DNA of 45,758 nucleotides from Gammaproteobacteria bacterium (lineage in GTDB: Bacteria > Pseudomonadota > Gammaproteobacteria > Methylococcales > Methylococcaceae). The position numbers and the translations under genes are program-made. Location: positions 1-45,758 of the forward strand of contig RFVA01000013.1 in the NCBI GenBank assembly GCA_009922685.1. The letters are read 5' to 3'. How positions within the stretch are numbered: the first letter of the stretch is position 1; each line of letters starts with the position of its first letter. A model generated the notes under the pieces. The model was not told the DNA's origin. It searched no databases and saw only the letters and a program-made list of their open reading frames with translations. Shown here one piece after another: positions 31,381-39,818 of this stretch.

Positions 31381-32418
31381 TTACTCGGCTGGGAAAGCCT
31401 TGTTCGCATAAGCTGGAAGCCGTGGCATCTCGATCTTTGGGAATTCGCCGGTGAGGCTATTCAAGAAGGAGGCGATATCCGCCGCCTGAGACTCCGTGAG
31501 ATCCTTATTGAGCTGCAGCTTACCCATCACCTTGACGGCCTCTTCTAAGGTCGTGACTTTACCGTTGTGGAAATAAGGCGCGGTCAAGGCAATATTACGG
31601 AGGGTAGGCACCTTAAAGAAATGCTTGTCGGCCTGATCCTTCGTGGCCTCATAACGCCCTAAATCGGCCGTGAAGCCATATTTGGCCTCGAGCACACCAT
31701 TTTCAATGCCTGGGAATTTTTGGTAAAACCCGGTGCCTTCTGGAAGTTGTGGCCCATTGAATGCAGGACCTGAATGGCAGCCCACACAGCCCACTTCCGC
31801 AAACGTCTCCATACCCCGAACCTGTTGTTCATTGAGCGCGGATTTATCACCCTTAACAAACTTGTCATAGGCACTGTTCGGCGTAATCAGGGTCCTTTCA
31901 TAGGCCGCAATCGCCTTCGCTGCATTGTCAGCGGTCACGCTATCTTCACTACCAAAGGCCAAAGCAAAGGCCTTGGTATATTCGGGCATCGCTTTCAGAC
32001 GAGCCACCACATCATCCCAACTTTTCATACCCATTTCACCTGGATTGGTGACCGGCCCTTTAGCCTGTGCTTCAAGGCTAGGTGCGCGGCCATCCCAGAA
32101 CTGAACTGAACTGAAGGCGGCATTCCATACGGTTGGGGCACTCCGACCACCCACTTGATTCTTGACACCGATCGATCCAGCGCGGTTGTCATCACCGCCG
32201 GCCATCACGTTATGGCAAGAATTACAAGAAAGGACGCCATTCGATGAGATGCGCACCTCGTGATAGAGCATCTTTCCCAACTCCACCTTGGCCGGGGTGG
32301 TGGGGTTATTAGAAGGCTCAGGCGCCTTGTTCGGCAATGCCTGCCATTCGACAGCCTGGGCCGATAGCGACAAGGCCCCAAGGGCCAATGCACCGATCAA
32401 ACGGTTCAATTCGTGCAT
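31381..32418 (-). CDS. Di-haem cytochrome c peroxidase
   Basis: A 345-residue periplasmic enzyme that reduces H2O2 with electrons from cytochrome c. A signal peptide (1-22) precedes two CxxCH haem motifs: C65-N-S-C68-H69 and C211-V-G-C214-H215. Family segments include GRSAPTVWNAAFSSVQFWDGRA and VPTLRNIALTAPYFHNG. Length fits the MauG/CcpA family. The ATG at 32418 was chosen for GGAGG 8 bases upstream; the longer frame to 32505 would hide the signal peptide. An orphan terminator lies about 145 bases upstream on the same strand. Confidence 0.93.
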   Translation of the reverse strand: MHELNRLIGALALGALSLSAQAVEWQALPNKAPEPSNNPTTPAKVELGKMLYHEVRISSNGVLSCNSCHNVMAGGDDNRAGSIGVKNQVGGRSAPTVWNAAFSSVQFWDGRAPSLEAQAKGPVTNPGEMGMKSWDDVVARLKAMPEYTKAFALAFGSEDSVTADNAAKAIAAYERTLITPNSAYDKFVKGDKSALNEQQVRGMETFAEVGCVGCHSGPAFNGPQLPEGTGFYQKFPGIENGVLEAKYGFTADLGRYEATKDQADKHFFKVPTLRNIALTAPYFHNGKVTTLEEAVKVMGKLQLNKDLTESQAADIASFLNSLTGEFPKIEMPRLPAYANKAFPAE

Positions 32419-32562
32419 TCCGACGTCCTCCTCAAAAAAGTCAGTGATCAGGGTTAAACTATTTTTCGACATGAGCGTGTTAGGCTGAACCTTATAGAGA
32501 AACAACCGGTTCTTTGCAACCTGCCTTTAGCATGCTGAACCAAGATGTCCAGCCTGCCAGTG

Positions 32563-32589
32563 AAAAAAAGACCCGCCAGTTGACGGGTC
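32563..32589 (-). terminator. Orphan rho-independent terminator upstream of the peroxidase gene
   Basis: On the minus strand GACCCG, an 8-base loop and CGGGTC are followed by T7. No minus-strand gene lies upstream of it, and the peroxidase start lies 145 bases downstream. A 19-codon frame (32588-32647) ends inside the stem. It may be an attenuator in the peroxidase leader or the end of a small RNA. Confidence 0.55.
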
Positions 32590-32728
32590 AAAAAAGAGAA
32601 GAAGAACCGCTTCTTAAGACAGTATTCATCGGGGGTAGTTCACTCATTGGCGCCCCAATAAAGGAAGCAAGCTCCTGCTGTTGTCCCTTGAGCTAAAACC
32701 ATCTGAGATCCAAAACCGCATCATCGCC

Positions 32729-33229
32729 ATGGCCATTCCCGTCATTGATCAAAATCACCTTAAAACTTTGACCCTGGAGGCTCAAGCAAGCCCCCGCCTT
32801 CGCAAAAATCTGAACCTTCACCCACACCTTGAGGCGCCTGTTCAGCGTCTATTTAACGCCATGGAGCCCGGGACTTATATCCGCCCACACCGACATGCCA
32901 GGGATAATGGCTGGGAACTCATGCTCGCAACCCATGGGGCATTCTCTATCGTCCTCTTCACTGAGGAGGGCATCGTCACCGACCGGGTGACCCTGTCGCC
33001 GTCAACAGGGACCCTTGCCTTTGAAATTCCCCCAAGAACCTGGCATGCAGTGGTCAGCCATGAGCCTGGAACGATGATGTTCGAAGTCAAGGAAGGCCCT
33101 TATCGTCCCGTCGATCCTCAGGATTTTGCGCCCTGGGCACCCTCTGAAGGAGACCTTGCTGTTGCTGCCTTCATGGCATGGCTCTTAAAGGCCAAACCCG
33201 GCGATCAGGTGCCAACTCCGCCCTACTGA
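32729..33229 (+). CDS. WbuC-type cupin metalloprotein
   Basis: A 166-residue cupin-fold protein. The segment ASPRLRKNLNLHPHLEAPVQRLFNAMEPGTYIRPHRHAR matches the WbuC family, with the metal-binding HRH-type motif. The barrel continues through WELMLATHGAFSIVLF, FEIPPRTWHAVVSHEPGTMMFEVKEGPY. The reaction is unknown; WbuC genes often sit in surface polysaccharide loci, but no such locus is seen here. The start at 32729 fits the family; a longer TTG frame at 32681 is possible. Confidence 0.85.
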   Translation: MAIPVIDQNHLKTLTLEAQASPRLRKNLNLHPHLEAPVQRLFNAMEPGTYIRPHRHARDNGWELMLATHGAFSIVLFTEEGIVTDRVTLSPSTGTLAFEIPPRTWHAVVSHEPGTMMFEVKEGPYRPVDPQDFAPWAPSEGDLAVAAFMAWLLKAKPGDQVPTPPY

Positions 33230-33353
33230 CCGCCACCACCTGCGCATCATTTGGCAAGAATTCTGGGGGCTTGCTACACTGCCGTCACGCGCGGTTTACC
33301 CACACTTTGGGCGAACCTCAAAAAATTTGCATCCACACATGGCTACAGAACCT

Positions 33354-33998
33354 ATGCGTCGAAGATATTCATTTTATGGTTGCCTGACCGTGTTGCTGAC
33401 CCTCTGCCTCGCTTCCGGTTGTTCTTCGAAATCGAAACCGACCTTGAAGACCCGTCTTCCAGAAGACAGTGCAGCGACTGCCAGCGCAGAAGATCGTGAT
33501 CAACGCCTGAGTGCCAGGGTTCAGGCGATCAGCCGGAAGAACCGGATCCTGACCCTCAAATTTCCCGATGAAAAGGTCGCAAAAATCAAAGTGGCCAACG
33601 AAGTCAGAAATTTTGATGACATCGGCGTCGGCGATACGATTAAGGCGCGCTTCAAGACCGTGGTTGAGGTGTTTCCTGTCAACCCGACCGGAAAACCCTT
33701 GTGGCCTGAAATCGAAGAGATCAAAAAAGCCCCAAAAGGAACGAAGCCTGGCACAGCTATTCTTCGTCCTTACGAATTTCAGGGGGTCGTTACCTCCCTT
33801 GATCCCGCCACTCGGGCCATCGGTCTCAAGGGGCCTGCTGGAAAGCGTGTTGAGGTCACAGAGAAGCCAGATCTCACCCGCTTCAATGAGATCAAGACAG
33901 GAGACACCGTGGTCGCCCGATTTGTTGAAGCAACGGCCATCGACATCACGCCTGCAGCCCGTCCAAGCACCCTGATCAGAGGATCAAGGCGCCGCTAA
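33354..33998 (+). CDS. Lipoprotein with two homologous beta domains
   Basis: About 214 residues with a lipoprotein signal peptide and lipobox LASGC (lipidated C23). The mature part has two homologous units of about 54 residues (55-108 and 145-199), each reading roughly V-x2-I ... R-x-I-x-LK-x-P ... EV or PD ... FDDI or FNEI ... GDTI or GDTV, then KARF or VARF. This is an internal duplication of a small beta-barrel-like domain. No family is named. The start could also be the ATG at 33339. It ends 6 bases from the convergent photolyase gene. Confidence 0.72.
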   Translation: MRRRYSFYGCLTVLLTLCLASGCSSKSKPTLKTRLPEDSAATASAEDRDQRLSARVQAISRKNRILTLKFPDEKVAKIKVANEVRNFDDIGVGDTIKARFKTVVEVFPVNPTGKPLWPEIEEIKKAPKGTKPGTAILRPYEFQGVVTSLDPATRAIGLKGPAGKRVEVTEKPDLTRFNEIKTGDTVVARFVEATAIDITPAARPSTLIRGSRRR

Positions 33999-34004
33999 GC
34001 CGCA

Positions 34005-35441
34005 CTAGATAAAGTTCTTGATCGTTGCAAACGCCCCGAGCGCTGCCTCCCGGCTCTCCTTGAGATCAACCACCGGCATTGGATAGTCCTTGCCGAGCAA
34101 GACGCCCGCCTCTTCGAGAACGGCTGTGGGCGCCTCAAAGGGTTTATGGATAAATCGATCGGGGAGTCTTTTAAGTTCTGGGCACCACGCCCTCACATAG
34201 CAGCCCTCAGGATCAAACTTCTCACCCTGAAGGATGGGATTGAAAATCCTGAAATATGGAGCCGCATCCGCGCCGCAGCCGGCAGTCCACTGCCAGCCAA
34301 GGCTATTACTCGCGAGATCTGCATCCACCAAGGTATCCCAGAACCAATGGGCACCTTGACGCCAGTCAATGAGCAAGTTCTTGCAAAGAAGGGATGCGAC
34401 GATCATTCGAACCCGGTTATGCATCCAGCCGGTGTGCCAAAGCTCTCGCATCCCGGCATCGACAATAGGAAAGCCGGTTTGCCCTTGTTGCCAGGCCTTA
34501 AGATGCCGGTCCTGATTCTCTTCATGCCAAGGAAACGTGCTAAATCGTTGATCAAGCGGCTGATCGGAGGTTTCAGGAAAATGATAGAGGAGATGCATAC
34601 CAAATTCCCGCCACCCCACCTCACGCTGAAAACAAAGGGGCCCTTGATGCAAGGACAATTGCCCTTGACAGAGCACCTCTATGATCTGCCGAGGTGAAAT
34701 TTCTCCAAAGTGAAGGTTTGGTGAAAGCCGCGAGGTTCCTTCTTTTGAGGGGATATTCCGACCCTCCTGATAGCCTCTGACCGCTTCATCGATAAAGGTG
34801 GTCAGCCGCTCCATAGCCGCCTTCTCCCCCACTTTCCAGCGAGGATAAAAGCCTTGGTCCCAAGCGATCTTTGGCAACAATTGAAGGGAAGATAAAGGCT
34901 CTGTAGGGATCGAGGAAGGCACCTTTGGAAGATGATTGGGGGCCGGCTCGGTGAGGTGAGGGAGGCCTTTGGCCATCACCGCCTTCCAGAAGGGGGTAAA
35001 GACCTTGTAAGGGCCTCCTTGAGGACGAGCGATCTCCCAAGGCTCATACAAAAGGCTGCTGTTGAAGGTATGGACCTCACAGCCCTCCGCAGTTAATGTG
35101 GCCTTGATCACCCGATCCCGAGCCATCTCATAAGGGGTATAAAGTCGATTCCAGTAAATTTGGGTGGCCCCACTGTCGGCCATCACCTCGCGAAGCACCT
35201 CAAGAGGTCTCCCCCGCCTAATAATCAACCGCGATCCTAGATCTTGAAGCGCATCGTCGAGGGCCGTTAAGCTCTGATGGAGCCACCAGCGACTCGCGCT
35301 CCCCATCGCCCAAGGGTTGTCTGCTGCCGTATCATTAATATAGATAGGAACCAGCTGTTGACTACCACTAAGGGCCCTCGCGAGTGCGGGCTGATCCGCT
35401 AATCGAAGGTCCTTACGGAACCAGACAATGGCGACCGTCAT
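34005..35441 (-). CDS. phr: Deoxyribodipyrimidine photolyase
   Basis: A 478-residue DNA photolyase that repairs cyclobutane pyrimidine dimers using blue light and FAD. The N-terminal Rossmann-like domain starts VAIVWFRKDLRL. The FAD-binding domain carries GTSRLSPNLHFGEISPRQI, QREVGWREF, TGFPIVDAGMRELWHTGWMHNRVRMIVASLL and DADLASNSLGWQWTAGCGADAAPYFRIFNP, the strongly conserved class I signature. The ATG at 35441 forms an ATGA overlap with the DCC gene stop, so the two are coupled. A longer frame to 35504 is unlikely. Confidence 0.96.
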   Translation of the reverse strand: MTVAIVWFRKDLRLADQPALARALSGSQQLVPIYINDTAADNPWAMGSASRWWLHQSLTALDDALQDLGSRLIIRRGRPLEVLREVMADSGATQIYWNRLYTPYEMARDRVIKATLTAEGCEVHTFNSSLLYEPWEIARPQGGPYKVFTPFWKAVMAKGLPHLTEPAPNHLPKVPSSIPTEPLSSLQLLPKIAWDQGFYPRWKVGEKAAMERLTTFIDEAVRGYQEGRNIPSKEGTSRLSPNLHFGEISPRQIIEVLCQGQLSLHQGPLCFQREVGWREFGMHLLYHFPETSDQPLDQRFSTFPWHEENQDRHLKAWQQGQTGFPIVDAGMRELWHTGWMHNRVRMIVASLLCKNLLIDWRQGAHWFWDTLVDADLASNSLGWQWTAGCGADAAPYFRIFNPILQGEKFDPEGCYVRAWCPELKRLPDRFIHKPFEAPTAVLEEAGVLLGKDYPMPVVDLKESREAALGAFATIKNFI

Positions 35442-35833
35442 GAACCCTCGCCAGACGGTGGAAGCCCACAAGTCCCCGAGGCGCAGCGCCGCTTGAAATG
35501 CCATTTGGCAAAACGGACATAAATCGCCTCAAGCCAGGGTAACGTGCCCGTTGCTAGGATCACTTTGGCCAACCAGTGGTAATAGGGTAACTCCGACCAA
35601 AGGGTCACAAACGCGCTGGCACCCGCCTTCATCGGGCCTTCTGGAGGGACTACATGAAAGGAGCGGAGCGCTTCTTCAACGGTGAGGCCGTAGGGCTTCA
35701 TATCGGTGGCCTGAAGGGTCACATCCAACCAACGAATTGGTCGATCTCCAGCGATCTTTTGGTAGTGAAGAATCTCCCGACTACACATGGGGCAACCCCC
35801 ATCATAAAGAACGGTCATAAGAGCTGAGGACAT
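35438..35833 (-). CDS. DCC-family thiol-disulfide oxidoreductase-like protein
   Basis: A 131-residue protein of the DCC family (DUF393). The signature VLYDGGCPMCSREI near residue 8 contains the CxxC pair (C14, C17), with a further LDVT segment and C-terminal FAKWHFKRRCASGTCG. The family has a thioredoxin-like fold, but the substrate is not known. AGGAGA lies 6 bases before the ATG, inside a perfect palindrome AGGAGATCTCCT. It is translated together with the photolyase; DCC genes often sit near photolyases in proteobacteria. Confidence 0.9.
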   Translation of the reverse strand: MSSALMTVLYDGGCPMCSREILHYQKIAGDRPIRWLDVTLQATDMKPYGLTVEEALRSFHVVPPEGPMKAGASAFVTLWSELPYYHWLAKVILATGTLPWLEAIYVRFAKWHFKRRCASGTCGLPPSGEGS

Positions 35834-35979
35834 AGGAGATCTCCTGATTAATCGGGACGCACCCCTTTAGAGGGCTCACCCTCGCTTCGGTTCGATGCCG
35901 ACAAAAAATAAAGAGAGGACAACGGGTGTCTTGAAGATCGTTACAATGCATGCGTTCATGCCACCCTCGCTACCCCTCT

Positions 35980-36447
35980 ATGGCACTTCATCAATTGCAC
36001 CGCCGACAGTTCATTCCCTTGCCTCTTGATGAGGCCTGGTCGTTCTTTTCAACGCCTAGAAATCTTGAGGCCATTACCCCCGACTTCCTTCACTTCAAGA
36101 TCCTTTCAGAGGTTCCCGATGACCTCTATAACGGACTGATCATTGCCTACCAGATCGCCGCCGTCGGAGGCATCCCCATGACCTGGGTCACCGAGATCAA
36201 ACACGTGGTCCCTGAGCGTCAATTTGTCGATGAACAGCGCATCGGACCCTTTAGATTCTGGTTTCACGAACACCGCTTTGAACCCGTTAAGGGCGGTATT
36301 GAAATGATCGATACCGTTCATTATGTGATGCCCTGGGGTCTCCTTGGGGAGATCGTTCACGGGCTTTTCATTAAGCAACGCCTCAAAAGGATCTTTGATT
36401 ATCGAGCCTCGTATATCGAGGGACGATGGCCCAATGGACATCCATGA
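35980..36447 (+). CDS. SRPBCC (START-like) family protein
   Basis: A 155-residue protein of the SRPBCC/polyketide cyclase-like superfamily. The N-terminal LHRRQFIPLPLDEAWSFFSTPRNLEAITPDFLHFKIL is typical of the group annotated as CDP-paratose 2-epimerase-like. The central GGIPMTWVTEIKHVVPERQFVDEQRIGPFRFWFHEHRFEP and C-terminal helix follow. It likely binds a hydrophobic ligand. The start is ATG at 35980; a frame upstream to 35950 is possible. Only 15 bases separate its stop from the convergent ubiG stop. Confidence 0.85.
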   Translation: MALHQLHRRQFIPLPLDEAWSFFSTPRNLEAITPDFLHFKILSEVPDDLYNGLIIAYQIAAVGGIPMTWVTEIKHVVPERQFVDEQRIGPFRFWFHEHRFEPVKGGIEMIDTVHYVMPWGLLGEIVHGLFIKQRLKRIFDYRASYIEGRWPNGHP

Positions 36448-36462
36448 AGTCCCTATCAATAC

Positions 36463-37278
36463 TCAGGATTGGGCCTTCGAAGCGACCATCATATAGTTGA
36501 CAGCGGTGCTTTTGACTCGCCTAAATCCACGCGTCAAAGGATTAACGAAGACTCCGGTGGTTGCGATCACGGTGAAGCCCTCTGGCACCAAAAAGTGCTC
36601 GATTTCTGAAGGGGACACAAACTTTCCCCAATGATGTGTGCCGCGGGGGAGCCATCTTAAAATGACTTCGGCTCCGATAATCGCCGCAGCGTAGGACAGT
36701 AAGGTCCGATTCATTGTCGCGATCACCATGATCCCGCCCGGACGAACGAGCCTTGCACAACTTTGCATAAACTCTTCGGCATGGGCCACGTGTTCAATCA
36801 CTTCGAGATTGAATACCACATCGAAGGAAACATCCCGCGCCAAAAGATCCTCCGCGGTGGTGACTTCATAGTGGATATTGAGACCCGATGCATGGGCATG
36901 ATGATCCGCGATGGCAATATTTTTTTCGACCATGTCGATGCCCATCACCTCACCACCAAGGCGCGCAATCGCTTCACTTAAAATCCCCCCGCCACAGCCG
37001 ACATCAAGGCAACGAAGCCCACTTAAAGGAAGATGAATGGGATCATCCTTCTTTTTGAAATAATCGACCAACTGCTCCCTGATATAACGGACCCTAAAAG
37101 CGTTCATTGCATGAAGCGGCCAAAAAGGGCCCTGGGGCTCCCACCAAAGTCGGGCTATTTTTTCAAAATGAGCCTTTTCTTTGGGATCAATACTGCTGAC
37201 ATTTTTCACGACAGGATCCTCTTGATCGTCGACAAAAGACCTCAACGCCAGGGTGCTTGAGGGGGAAATGTTCATCAT
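36463..37278 (-). CDS. ubiG: Ubiquinone biosynthesis O-methyltransferase UbiG
   Basis: A 271-residue SAM-dependent methyltransferase that makes both O-methylations in ubiquinone synthesis. The N-terminal segment SSIDPKEKAHFEKIARLWWEPQGPFWPLHAMNAFRVRYIREQ, the SAM motif LDVGCGGGIL (91-100), and the C-terminal RWLPRGTHHWGKFVSPSEIE and VNYMMVA match UbiG. The N-terminal form resembles alphaproteobacterial UbiG more than the E. coli one. It is divergent from purE. Confidence 0.92.
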   Translation of the reverse strand: MMNISPSSTLALRSFVDDQEDPVVKNVSSIDPKEKAHFEKIARLWWEPQGPFWPLHAMNAFRVRYIREQLVDYFKKKDDPIHLPLSGLRCLDVGCGGGILSEAIARLGGEVMGIDMVEKNIAIADHHAHASGLNIHYEVTTAEDLLARDVSFDVVFNLEVIEHVAHAEEFMQSCARLVRPGGIMVIATMNRTLLSYAAAIIGAEVILRWLPRGTHHWGKFVSPSEIEHFLVPEGFTVIATTGVFVNPLTRGFRRVKSTAVNYMMVASKAQS

Positions 37279-37334
37279 GAACCATTTATTGGTGCCATTA
37301 CGGTAAAATAGCCAATTTTTCAGCGGATAGGGCT

Positions 37335-37823
37335 ATGGTCAAAGTCGGTATCGTCATGGGCAGCACCAGTGACTGGGAGGTCATGCAACACGCGGCCCAG
37401 CAACTGAAAGCTTTCGATATCGGCTTTGAAACCAAGGTCGTCTCGGCGCACCGAACGCCGGACCTGCTTTTTCAATACGCCGAAACCGCAAGAGAGCGGG
37501 GTCTTGCCTGCATTATCGCCGGAGCAGGGGGGGCTGCCCACCTTCCTGGAATGCTCGCGGCCAAGACATCCGTCCCCATCCTTGGGGTTCCAGTTCCAAG
37601 CAAATACCTCAAAGGCAAAGATTCTCTGTTTTCCATCGTTCAAATGCCGAAAGGCATTCCCGTAGCAACCTTTGCCATTGGCGAGGCGGGTGCGGCCAAT
37701 GCCGCTCTCTTTGCTGCCGCCCTTCTTGCTGGAGGGGATGCCGCCGTCCTCAAACGACTTGACAGCTTCAGGACACAGCAAACCCAACAGGTCCTTGACG
37801 CCATCCTGCCGGATGTCCCCTGA
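37335..37823 (+). CDS. purE: N5-carboxyaminoimidazole ribonucleotide mutase PurE
   Basis: A 162-residue class I PurE that converts N5-CAIR to CAIR in purine synthesis. Conserved parts are GSTSDWE (9-15), the SAHRTP motif with H39 (37-42) and [12 protein letters not shown] (62-73). GATAGGG lies just before the ATG. purK follows 12 bases downstream, and both enzymes act in sequence. Confidence 0.96.
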   Translation: MVKVGIVMGSTSDWEVMQHAAQQLKAFDIGFETKVVSAHRTPDLLFQYAETARERGLACIIAGAGGAAHLPGMLAAKTSVPILGVPVPSKYLKGKDSLFSIVQMPKGIPVATFAIGEAGAANAALFAAALLAGGDAAVLKRLDSFRTQQTQQVLDAILPDVP

Positions 37824-37835
37824 TCTTGCCCCTCT

Positions 37836-38966
37836 ATGAAACCGATCCTTCCTCCAGCAATGCTCGGCATCATCGGCGGCGGCCAATTGGGTCGCATGTT
37901 TACCATGGCCGCCCGCAGCATGGGTTACCGAGTGACGGTTCTAGAACCTGACAAAGACTGTCCTGCCGGGACCTTGGCGGATGTTCACCTCTGTGCGCCT
38001 TACGATGATAGCCCCGCGCTCGATCAACTGGCGGCGACGTGCCTTGCTGTCACCACCGAATTTGAAAATGTCTCAGCGCTTGGGCTTCAGCGTCTTGCCA
38101 AATCGGTCAGGGTCTCCCCGTCTGCCGCTGCGGTCTCGATTGCTCAGGATAGGATCCGGGAAAAGACCTTCATCCAAGGGGCGGGGCTCAGCGTGGCGCC
38201 ATTCGCTCCGATCGAATCCCTCAGTGACCTTGACCAGTCTCTAAAGCCCCTCCTGCCGGGTATTTTAAAACTGGCTCAACTCGGCTATGACGGCAAGGGG
38301 CAAATCCGCGTAGAGAGTGAAGAAGACGCCCGAAGAGGTTTCATCGCCTTGGGAGAGAAACCCTGTGTTCTTGAACAGCGACTCGAACTCAATCTGGAAC
38401 TGTCCGTCATCGTGGCAAGGACCTCACCGTCAAAGGTCACGACCTTCCCTGTCGCTGAAAATCAGCATGCAGACGGTATCCTTGACATTAGCCTCATCCC
38501 CGCACGAGTGTCAGAAAAAGTGGCTCAAAGAGCCCGCGAGATGGCTTTGCAATTAGCCGAGGCGCTCGATTATGTCGGTGTTCTAGCGGTTGAATTTTTC
38601 CTGCTGAAAGACCAGCAACTGATCATCAACGAAATCGCTCCAAGACCCCATAACAGCGGTCATTTCAGCCTCGATGCGACGCTGACCAGCCAATTCGAGC
38701 AGCAGGTCAGGACGCTTTGTGGTCTCCCCCCTGGTGATACTCAGCTGCTAAGCCCGGTGGTCATGATCAATCTTCTGGGTGACCTTTGGGGCAATAAAGA
38801 TCCAGACTGGTCCATCCTGCTGAATCAACCCAACGTTCTCCTCCACCTCTACGGCAAGTCTTCAGCGAGGCCGGGCCGAAAAATGGGGCACTTTAATGTT
38901 CTCGGAGACGATCCTGAGAGCATTCTTAAAGAAGCGACCGACCTCCGCGACCAACTCCGCCCCTAA
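37836..38966 (+). CDS. purK: N5-carboxyaminoimidazole ribonucleotide synthase PurK
   Basis: A 376-residue ATP-grasp enzyme that makes N5-CAIR from AIR, bicarbonate and ATP. The N-terminus is the nucleotide-binding LGIIGGGQLGRMFTMAA; the ATP-grasp core carries ILKLAQLGYDGKGQ and VLEQRLELNLELSVIVAR; the C-terminal part has EIAPRPHNSGHFSLDA, which is diagnostic of PurK. It forms an operon with purE. It ends 10 bases from the convergent mutM stop. Confidence 0.96.
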   Translation: MKPILPPAMLGIIGGGQLGRMFTMAARSMGYRVTVLEPDKDCPAGTLADVHLCAPYDDSPALDQLAATCLAVTTEFENVSALGLQRLAKSVRVSPSAAAVSIAQDRIREKTFIQGAGLSVAPFAPIESLSDLDQSLKPLLPGILKLAQLGYDGKGQIRVESEEDARRGFIALGEKPCVLEQRLELNLELSVIVARTSPSKVTTFPVAENQHADGILDISLIPARVSEKVAQRAREMALQLAEALDYVGVLAVEFFLLKDQQLIINEIAPRPHNSGHFSLDATLTSQFEQQVRTLCGLPPGDTQLLSPVVMINLLGDLWGNKDPDWSILLNQPNVLLHLYGKSSARPGRKMGHFNVLGDDPESILKEATDLRDQLRP

Positions 38967-38976
38967 GCACCCAAAC

Positions 38977-39798
38977 TCAGTGCTGACAGCGGCCACACCA
39001 ATAGGTCGCCCGCTGTTGAATGCGCGCCAGCCGAATCGGCTGGCCACATTGCCGGCAAGGCTCTCCCGCTCGATCATAGACATTCAGCGTCTGCTTGAAA
39101 TAGCCAGGATGGCCCGACTCATTCACGAAATCACGTAGCGTGGTTCCGCCTTGCTCGATGGCCGCCTGAAGGACCTTTTGAATGTCCTCAGCCAATTGAG
39201 CGTAGCGCCGAGAGGAGACTTTTCCTGCTGCCCTTAAGGGGTGGATGCCTGCCCTAAATAAAGCTTCACTGGCATAGATATTACCGACGCCAACGACAAT
39301 CCGACTGTCCATAATGAAGCTTTTGATGGCTGCTGTCCGGCCTCTTGAGACACCGTAAAGATGATCACCCGAAAATTGATCGCTTAAAGGCTCTGGCCCT
39401 AAACCCTTCAAAAGGGGATGTTCGATCAATGGGTGATGGTGCTCCGCCATCAAAAGACAGCCAAAGCGTCGAGGATCATGAAAACGGAGACAACCCTGAT
39501 CGCTCAAGAGAAGATCATAATGATCATGTTTTCTTGGAGTCACCTCAGGATCGATCATTCTGAAACTCCCTGACATCCCCAGATGGGCGATCAGCGTTCC
39601 TTGATCGAGGTGAATCAGAAGATACTTACCGCGGCGGGTTAATCTTTGAATCAGGCGCCCCTGAAGGCGTGCCGATAACCCATCCGGTATCGGCCAACGT
39701 AAGCGATGATCCCGGATAAGGAGATCACGAATATTTCGTCCTTCAAGATAGGGTTGGATTCCCCGAAGGGTTGTCTCTACCTCAGGCAATTCAGGCAT
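38977..39798 (-). CDS. mutM: Formamidopyrimidine-DNA glycosylase MutM
   Basis: A 273-residue bifunctional glycosylase/AP lyase that removes 8-oxoguanine. The catalytic P2 and E3 (MPELPEVETT), K58 (RRGKYLLIHL), the LIAHLGMSGS and HDPRRFG motifs, the helix-two-turn-helix GVGNIYASEALF and a C-terminal zinc finger (C248, C251, C268, C271) are all present. It starts 20 bases after the DUF4340 gene and may be the last gene of the ABC-2/GldG operon. Confidence 0.97.
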   Translation of the reverse strand: MPELPEVETTLRGIQPYLEGRNIRDLLIRDHRLRWPIPDGLSARLQGRLIQRLTRRGKYLLIHLDQGTLIAHLGMSGSFRMIDPEVTPRKHDHYDLLLSDQGCLRFHDPRRFGCLLMAEHHHPLIEHPLLKGLGPEPLSDQFSGDHLYGVSRGRTAAIKSFIMDSRIVVGVGNIYASEALFRAGIHPLRAAGKVSSRRYAQLAEDIQKVLQAAIEQGGTTLRDFVNESGHPGYFKQTLNVYDRAGEPCRQCGQPIRLARIQQRATYWCGRCQH

Positions 39799-39818
39799 GA
39801 TGGGAGGGCGGCGAGGCC

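Noticed and set aside
37320-37886. 188-codon minus-strand frame opposite purE
   Set aside because: purE is unambiguous on the other strand, and the antisense frame has no domain.
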